From positions 434,001 to 498,000 of the forward strand of contig JALIZF010001809.1 of assembly GCA_029948255.1 (NCBI GenBank): 64,000 nt of DNA, written 5' to 3'. This DNA is from Telmatactis stephensoni. Lineage: Eukaryota > Cnidaria > Anthozoa > Actiniaria > Isophelliidae. Every line of letters begins with the position of its first letter. Position 1 is the stretch's first letter. The translations under genes and the position numbers were made by a program. This document shows, piece after piece, positions 60,666 to 64,000 of this stretch. The notes beneath the pieces were generated by a model. That model did not search any database, was not told the origin of the DNA, and saw nothing but the letters and a program-made list of their open reading frames with translations.

Positions 60666-60804
60666 TAGAGTGATTTTCATCGGACTGTGAAATAGTTACT
60701 AAGCTAATACACACTAGTAGATCCCATTGTTTCCTTTTGTTGAATTTTGACTGCTATACACTAAGAGCTAGTTAGTATTTCACAGTCCGATGAAAATCAC
60801 TCTA
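60666..60804. mobile_element. MITE with TAGAGTGATTTTCATCGGAC termini
   Basis: About 29 bp of terminal inverted repeat (TAGAGTGATTTTCATCGGAC, then TGTGAAATA) flank a 75-bp AT-rich interior. It is inserted at the end of satellite block 2. Confidence 0.88.
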
Positions 60805-60828
60805 GCCGGTAAGTGTACTTTATGAGGG

Positions 60829-60968
60829 GCTGGTTGTACGAAGGGTGAATAGCGCTATCCAGCTGCGGATAAATCCTTATCCAGCGGATAAAATCTATAC
60901 AAAATCTATACAGTGGATAATTCTTATCCGGTGGATAACTTTATCCAACCTTTGTACAACCGGGCCCA
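60829..60968. repeat. GGTTGTNCGAA-related element
   Basis: GGCTGGTTGTACGAAGGGTG is at the left and inverted CCTTTGTACAACCGGGCCC at the right. The interior has TATCC(A/G)..GGATAA pairs. It has the same outer ends as 584-727 but a different core. Confidence 0.65.
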
Positions 60969-61378
60969 GGACACTGCACTACGCGACGGACTATGATATA
61001 CCCCTTTATTATATAGATATCGATGAGATACCAGGTTTTCTCCAGTGTCGAAAACTTGATATCAATCACATGTGAAGATATCATATCTTTCACATGTGAA
61101 GATATCACTGTTGGCATAGTAACCGGTATTTTTCAACGTCATATACGGTATTTTTAAGTTGTTTTTCTTATTTAAGTCTCATCGCCGATATCTATATAAT
61201 AAATAGAACATTACATGGCCGCTTGGAGATATTAATTTTATCTTCTCGTGTTCAATTTAGATATCTCACTCGTTCGCTGCGCTCACTCGTGAGATATAAA
61301 ATTAGTATCTCCGCGCGGCCATGTAATATCCTCTATATAAACCTCAGGACATTAGAAGTCGTCCTTACATGGAGTAGT
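60969..61378. repeat. AGGACGACTTCTAATGTCC element, longer copy
   Basis: It runs from CAGGACACTGCACTACGCGA to AAGTCGTCCTTACATGGAGT. Inside is an inverted pair, ACATGGCCGC / GCGGCCATGT, around CTCGTTCGCTGCGCTCACTC. It lies in the 5' flank of GPR155. Confidence 0.7.
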
Positions 61379-61553
61379 TACCAATGGACGAGTGCCAAGC
61401 ACGGCTGGACCAAAGGTTCAAAGGGTAATGAGAATGATGAGGGTGTTGTTGGTACATTGTCACGTAACAAAAACAAGTTCTCTCTGGTATGACTTACGTA
61501 ATAACCCAGCTCCTTCATCAAAGAGCACAAGAGTTCTTCACTGAAACAGAAAC

Positions 61554-61941
61554 ATGCCGAACAACGCGACAACTGGTAGCACACCAAATCCTTGCGATAT
61601 CGACAACCTTTTTCCCGCTCTGGTTGAATGTTTTGTGATCATCCTCTGCGGTTATGCAAGTGGAAGACTTGGACTCATTTCGTTTTCTCAAAGCAAAGGA
61701 ATCGGGAATTTTATTTCTCTTTTCGCTCTACCAGCACTTCTTTTCAAGTCAATGGCTGTTCTCGACTTCTCTGTCGTGAACTGGAAGTTTTTGGCTGCCA
61801 TTTTGATTGCTAAAGGACTGGTATTTGGTATTGTAGTAATATTGACCATAATACTGGGAAAGCCACAAAAGTATGGTAGAGCTGGTATTTATGGGATATT
61901 TTGTACACAGTCCAATGATTTTGCTTTGGGAATCCCTTTAA
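61554..61941 (+). CDS. GPR155: GPR155/LYCHOS-type lysosomal membrane protein, first coding exon only
   Basis: Vertebrate LYCHOS (GPR155) is a lysosomal cholesterol sensor that signals to mTORC1. It fuses a PIN-like transporter domain to a GPCR-like part and a DEP domain. The exon encodes 129 residues, ending with donor A|GTAAGT in phase 1. It has an N-glycosylation site (NAT, residue 4), then LFPALVECFVIILCGYASGR (TM1), ISLFALPALLFKSMAVLDF (TM2), WKFLAAILIAKGLVFGIVV (TM3) and the signature TQSNDFALGIPL (residues 118-129), as in the PIN-like domain. Met at 61554 is the only sensible start. Later exons are not found before the right edge; the following 2 kb is intron with a large transposon. 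Confidence 0.88.
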
Positions 61942-62510
61942 GTAAGTATTAAATAAATGTAAAAAAGTAAATTTTGATTTAATTTTTTCCTGTCCAAAGT
62001 CGAGTCCTTAGATAATTTAAGGTTTATAAAAAACACCCTCAAGGTTTGATTTCCTGTTTAGGCTTAGGAATAATTGTAAATGGATACCTAAGCTTCACCT
62101 TGTGACCTCTTTATGCTCAAAGATTTGAAGACAAGCTGTCTGGTAGCCAGGAAAATTATTGTTTTCATTTCCCAGGTTGGGAATTAACAAAAACATGAAT
62201 CAAGACAAACAGAGACACTACACCTTCAATGTCATGTATTAACATGGCCATAGTTCACAATGAATGTAGACCATAAAATTATATACACTATCCATTGTCA
62301 TTTCAAAGCTCTTGGAGATAAATTCTTTGTTCACATTATTTCTGCATCAATGCAGTTGGTCAGGCATCAACCTAGTCCAGTCCCAGACTCTCTTTCTTGC
62401 CGCTCCAGGACTCGCGGAGAAAGAGAGTCCAGTATAACTTGCATGCGCATGTGAAAAATGAGCCAATCAATTAATGAATTAGTATTTTGCGAGTTTGCAA
62501 TATGCAAATG

Positions 62511-62720
62511 TCAGTGTTTGGTAGCAGTGGTAGTGATGCGTATCGAAAAATTCACAAATACGTCTTTCACAACTGTCCATCCGTAAATGGCCTGTAACTG
62601 CTCAAACTTTGGTAAAAGATTATAGTTGGTTTTTCCAAGTGCATAGCTCACTGAATCAACAAATGGCTTTCCGAAATGAGACTGATATCGTGTATACAAA
62701 ACACTTTCTTCTTCAGCCAT
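62511..62720 (-). pseudogene. helicase-like N-terminal fragment inside the element
   Basis: The 69-codon frame, MAEEESVLYTRYQSHFGKP, then NLLPKFEQLQAIYGWTVVKD and VFVNF, resembles the stretch just before the Walker A motif of RecQ-like helicases (..EQ..AI....KDVFV..PTG). The Walker A motif itself is absent. It is probably a captured, truncated exon; the nested element begins just upstream of the Met codon. Confidence 0.4.
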
Positions 62721-62727
62721 CTTGAAT

Positions 62728-63608
62728 CAGGGGCGGTAAGGGGTTTTCTCGTGAAGCCGTGAAGACCCTTTTTAATTCTTCGTGAACCGTGATCAGAGAA
62801 AAATAAAAGCCGTGAATCGTGCGTCATCCCACGGTCGTGACCCGTGAAAATCAATGTATTTTTTGCGATAATCGTGAAACATTGCTGTTTTTCCACGTGA
62901 ATCGTGACTTCTGTTAGTTAAGGAACAGATCAACAAGTATCCGAAGAGGTCAGAAGTGTCACGATAACAGCGTCGTTCAGCCATCTTGTTAATCCGATTT
63001 ATCCTGTTAGTGATACTTGAGACCAGGAATTCATACCCAGGTCTTCTTTGACCTGTTTGACCAGTTTTATACGTTGGCTATCTACTGTATCACAGGTATC
63101 AGGTGTCCTGCACGCTGTAGCGATCGGACCGATCAGGTAGAGATGGACATGATAGATGGAATTGTCTACTTTGTAGACCCTAAATGCGGTAGTTCGGTTG
63201 CCCAAACGTTTGTTGGTGGTAAAGAACGTATAAGAGTTCCCCTTAAGCTAGACTTGAGTTTAGTGGACTGAATACAAGAAGGAGATTGCCGAATTTGCCG
63301 GTCTAAGTAGTTTGCGTGACGAGGCTAAACACGGCTGCGAGGGAGACTACGGTCTAAGGGAAGAAGCCGAAAAGAGAGGTTTAGGACAATGCATTGAGAT
63401 AAAACTTTGCCGCTTGGACAAGAGCGATGGAACGAAAGCGTACGCGATCAACACTCAACATGTTTCCAATTATTAAACGCGTTATAATTTGGTTTGAGAA
63501 AGTTTTTTACTTCGTGAATCGTGAAAACCAAAAATTAATTTTCGTGAAACGTTCTACCCGTTTTTAGAAACTCGTGAATTGTGCCGAGACCCCCCCTTAC
63601 CGCCCCTG
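62728..63608. mobile_element. nested element with CAGGGGCGGTAAGGGG termini
   Basis: CAGGGGCGGTAAGGGG is at the left and the inverse CCCCTTACCGCCCCTG at the right. It is flanked by TTGAAT on both sides (62722-62727, 63609-63614). CAG-start ends recall hAT, though hAT normally makes 8-bp duplications. It contains many CGTGAATCGTGA-type motifs near both ends and a frame-broken coding stretch. Confidence 0.75.
63017..63475 (+). pseudogene. frame-broken coding fragment carried by the nested element
   Basis: 63017-63271 reads ..VEMDMIDGIVYFVDPKCG, SSVAQTFVGGKERIRVPLKL. One frame shift later (from about 63262 to 63475) it reads WTEYKKEIAEFAGLSSLRDE, GLREEAEKRGLGQCIEIKLC and DGTKAYAINTQHVSNY then stop. 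Codon usage and CpG content are gene-like, unlike the flanks. I recognise no family. It may be a captured host gene piece or a degraded transposon ORF. Confidence 0.45.
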
Positions 63609-63638
63609 TTGAATCATTAGATGACTTTAGGATTTGTA

Positions 63639-63676
63639 ACCACGCGATCACCACATGAATGTGGTGATCGCGTGGT
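63639..63676. repeat. 18-bp perfect hairpin, 2-nt loop
   Basis: CCACGCGATCACCACAT and its inverse are separated by GA, plus one further A-T pair. It lies between the nested element and the right TIR of the Mutator-like element. Confidence 0.9.
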
Positions 63677-64000
63677 CACTAAACTGACATGCGCATGCAA
63701 GTTATACTGGACTCTCTTTCTCCGCGAGTCCTTGAGCGGCAAGAAAGAGAGTCTGGGACTGGACTAGCATCAACCAAAATAAACTAAGATATGGGGTTAA
63801 ACTATTTTTCAAAGAGCATTAAGGCTTTGAGTGTCAAGAAACTGAAAATCCCAATGTTAAAATCTCAAACATACATAATTTAAACATTTATGCATGAAAA
63901 TATCATGCATACATGTGATACCTACAGATCAAATCAGATCATTTCTTTTGATGTAGCCAGAGATGAAAATATTAACAAAATTCTCAATACATAGGCACAT

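Larger units (their letters stand above)
54351..61553. other. 7.2-kb repeat-rich gap between BLOC1S1 and GPR155
   Basis: It holds two long palindromes, three related TGTAGTA satellite blocks, MITEs, a LINE tail and tRNA-like SINE parts, listed separately. No cellular gene could be supported. 56890-57920 is ordinary sequence with two TTAGGG copies near 57430. Confidence 0.65.
62373..63766. mobile_element. Mutator-like non-autonomous element, 9-bp target duplication
   Basis: GCATCAACC is duplicated at 62364-62372 and 63767-63775. Terminal inverted repeats of about 80 bp begin TAGTCCAGTCCCAGACTCTC and include CTCGCGGAGAAAGAGAGTCC and ACTTGCATGCGCATG. Long TIRs with a 9-bp duplication are the Mutator/MULE hallmark. 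It carries a helicase-like fragment and a nested element but no transposase. It lies in GPR155 intron 1. Confidence 0.85.

Noticed and set aside
55453..60714. Thr-rich (TTDTT, TTGTT) and Val-rich ORFs on both strands
   Set aside because: They come from the TGTAGTA satellite, which is open in several frames on both strands. No gene structure was found.

Overview
The window is animal nuclear DNA. It is AT-rich, its genes are split into many short exons with canonical GT/AG introns, and the gaps are packed with miniature inverted-repeat elements, tRNA-derived SINEs and LINE tails. Gene content and repeat types suggest a cnidarian, most likely a stony coral or anemone. That assignment is inference; no organism-specific marker gene is present.

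By splicing exons by eye (splice sites plus reading phase) I recovered eight protein genes and one tRNA. (1) The minus strand, 148-11428, holds a STRAD-type pseudokinase (LKB1 adaptor) whose 3' end runs off the left edge. (2) tRNA-Asp(GUC) is at 11801-11872. (3) The plus strand, 12549-18237, holds an L-galactose dehydrogenase-like aldo-keto reductase in 10 exons. (4) The minus strand, 19496-21903, holds a 300-residue protein in 4 exons that I cannot name. (5) The minus strand, 25172/26220-36159, holds a CCDC177 orthologue in 19-20 exons, one of them a 24-nt microexon. (6) The plus strand, 36802-38513, holds a two-exon LYR microprotein resembling the vertebrate MIEF1 upstream-ORF microprotein. 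(7) The plus strand, 44564-47323, holds a TMEM198-family membrane protein. (8) The minus strand, 51305-54350, holds BLOC1S1, with an apparent one-base frameshift in its first coding exon. (9) The plus strand, from 61554, holds the first coding exon of a GPR155/LYCHOS-type lysosomal membrane protein that runs off the right edge.

Layout: STRAD and the aldo-keto reductase are divergent, with the tRNA between them. The aldo-keto reductase and the unnamed gene converge. CCDC177 and the LYR gene are divergent across about 640 bp. TMEM198 and BLOC1S1 converge. BLOC1S1 and GPR155 are divergent across about 7.2 kb of repeats. The genes are ordinary housekeeping, cilium/cytoskeleton or organelle genes and do not form an operon-like system. 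BLOC1S1 and LYCHOS both act at lysosome-related organelles, but their adjacency is probably chance.

The accessory content is the most unusual part. It includes a 165-bp-arm perfect inverted repeat (54795-55170) and a spacerless 316-bp palindrome (58886-59201). Related TGTAGTA satellite blocks recur at 55.4-56.2, 59.5 and 60.0-60.7 kb. A foldback element with a 6-copy tandem core lies in an intron. An inverted-repeat element carries a hammerhead-ribozyme-like core. A Mutator-like element with a 9-bp target duplication contains coding fragments and a nested second element. Two small MITE families have about four or more copies each.
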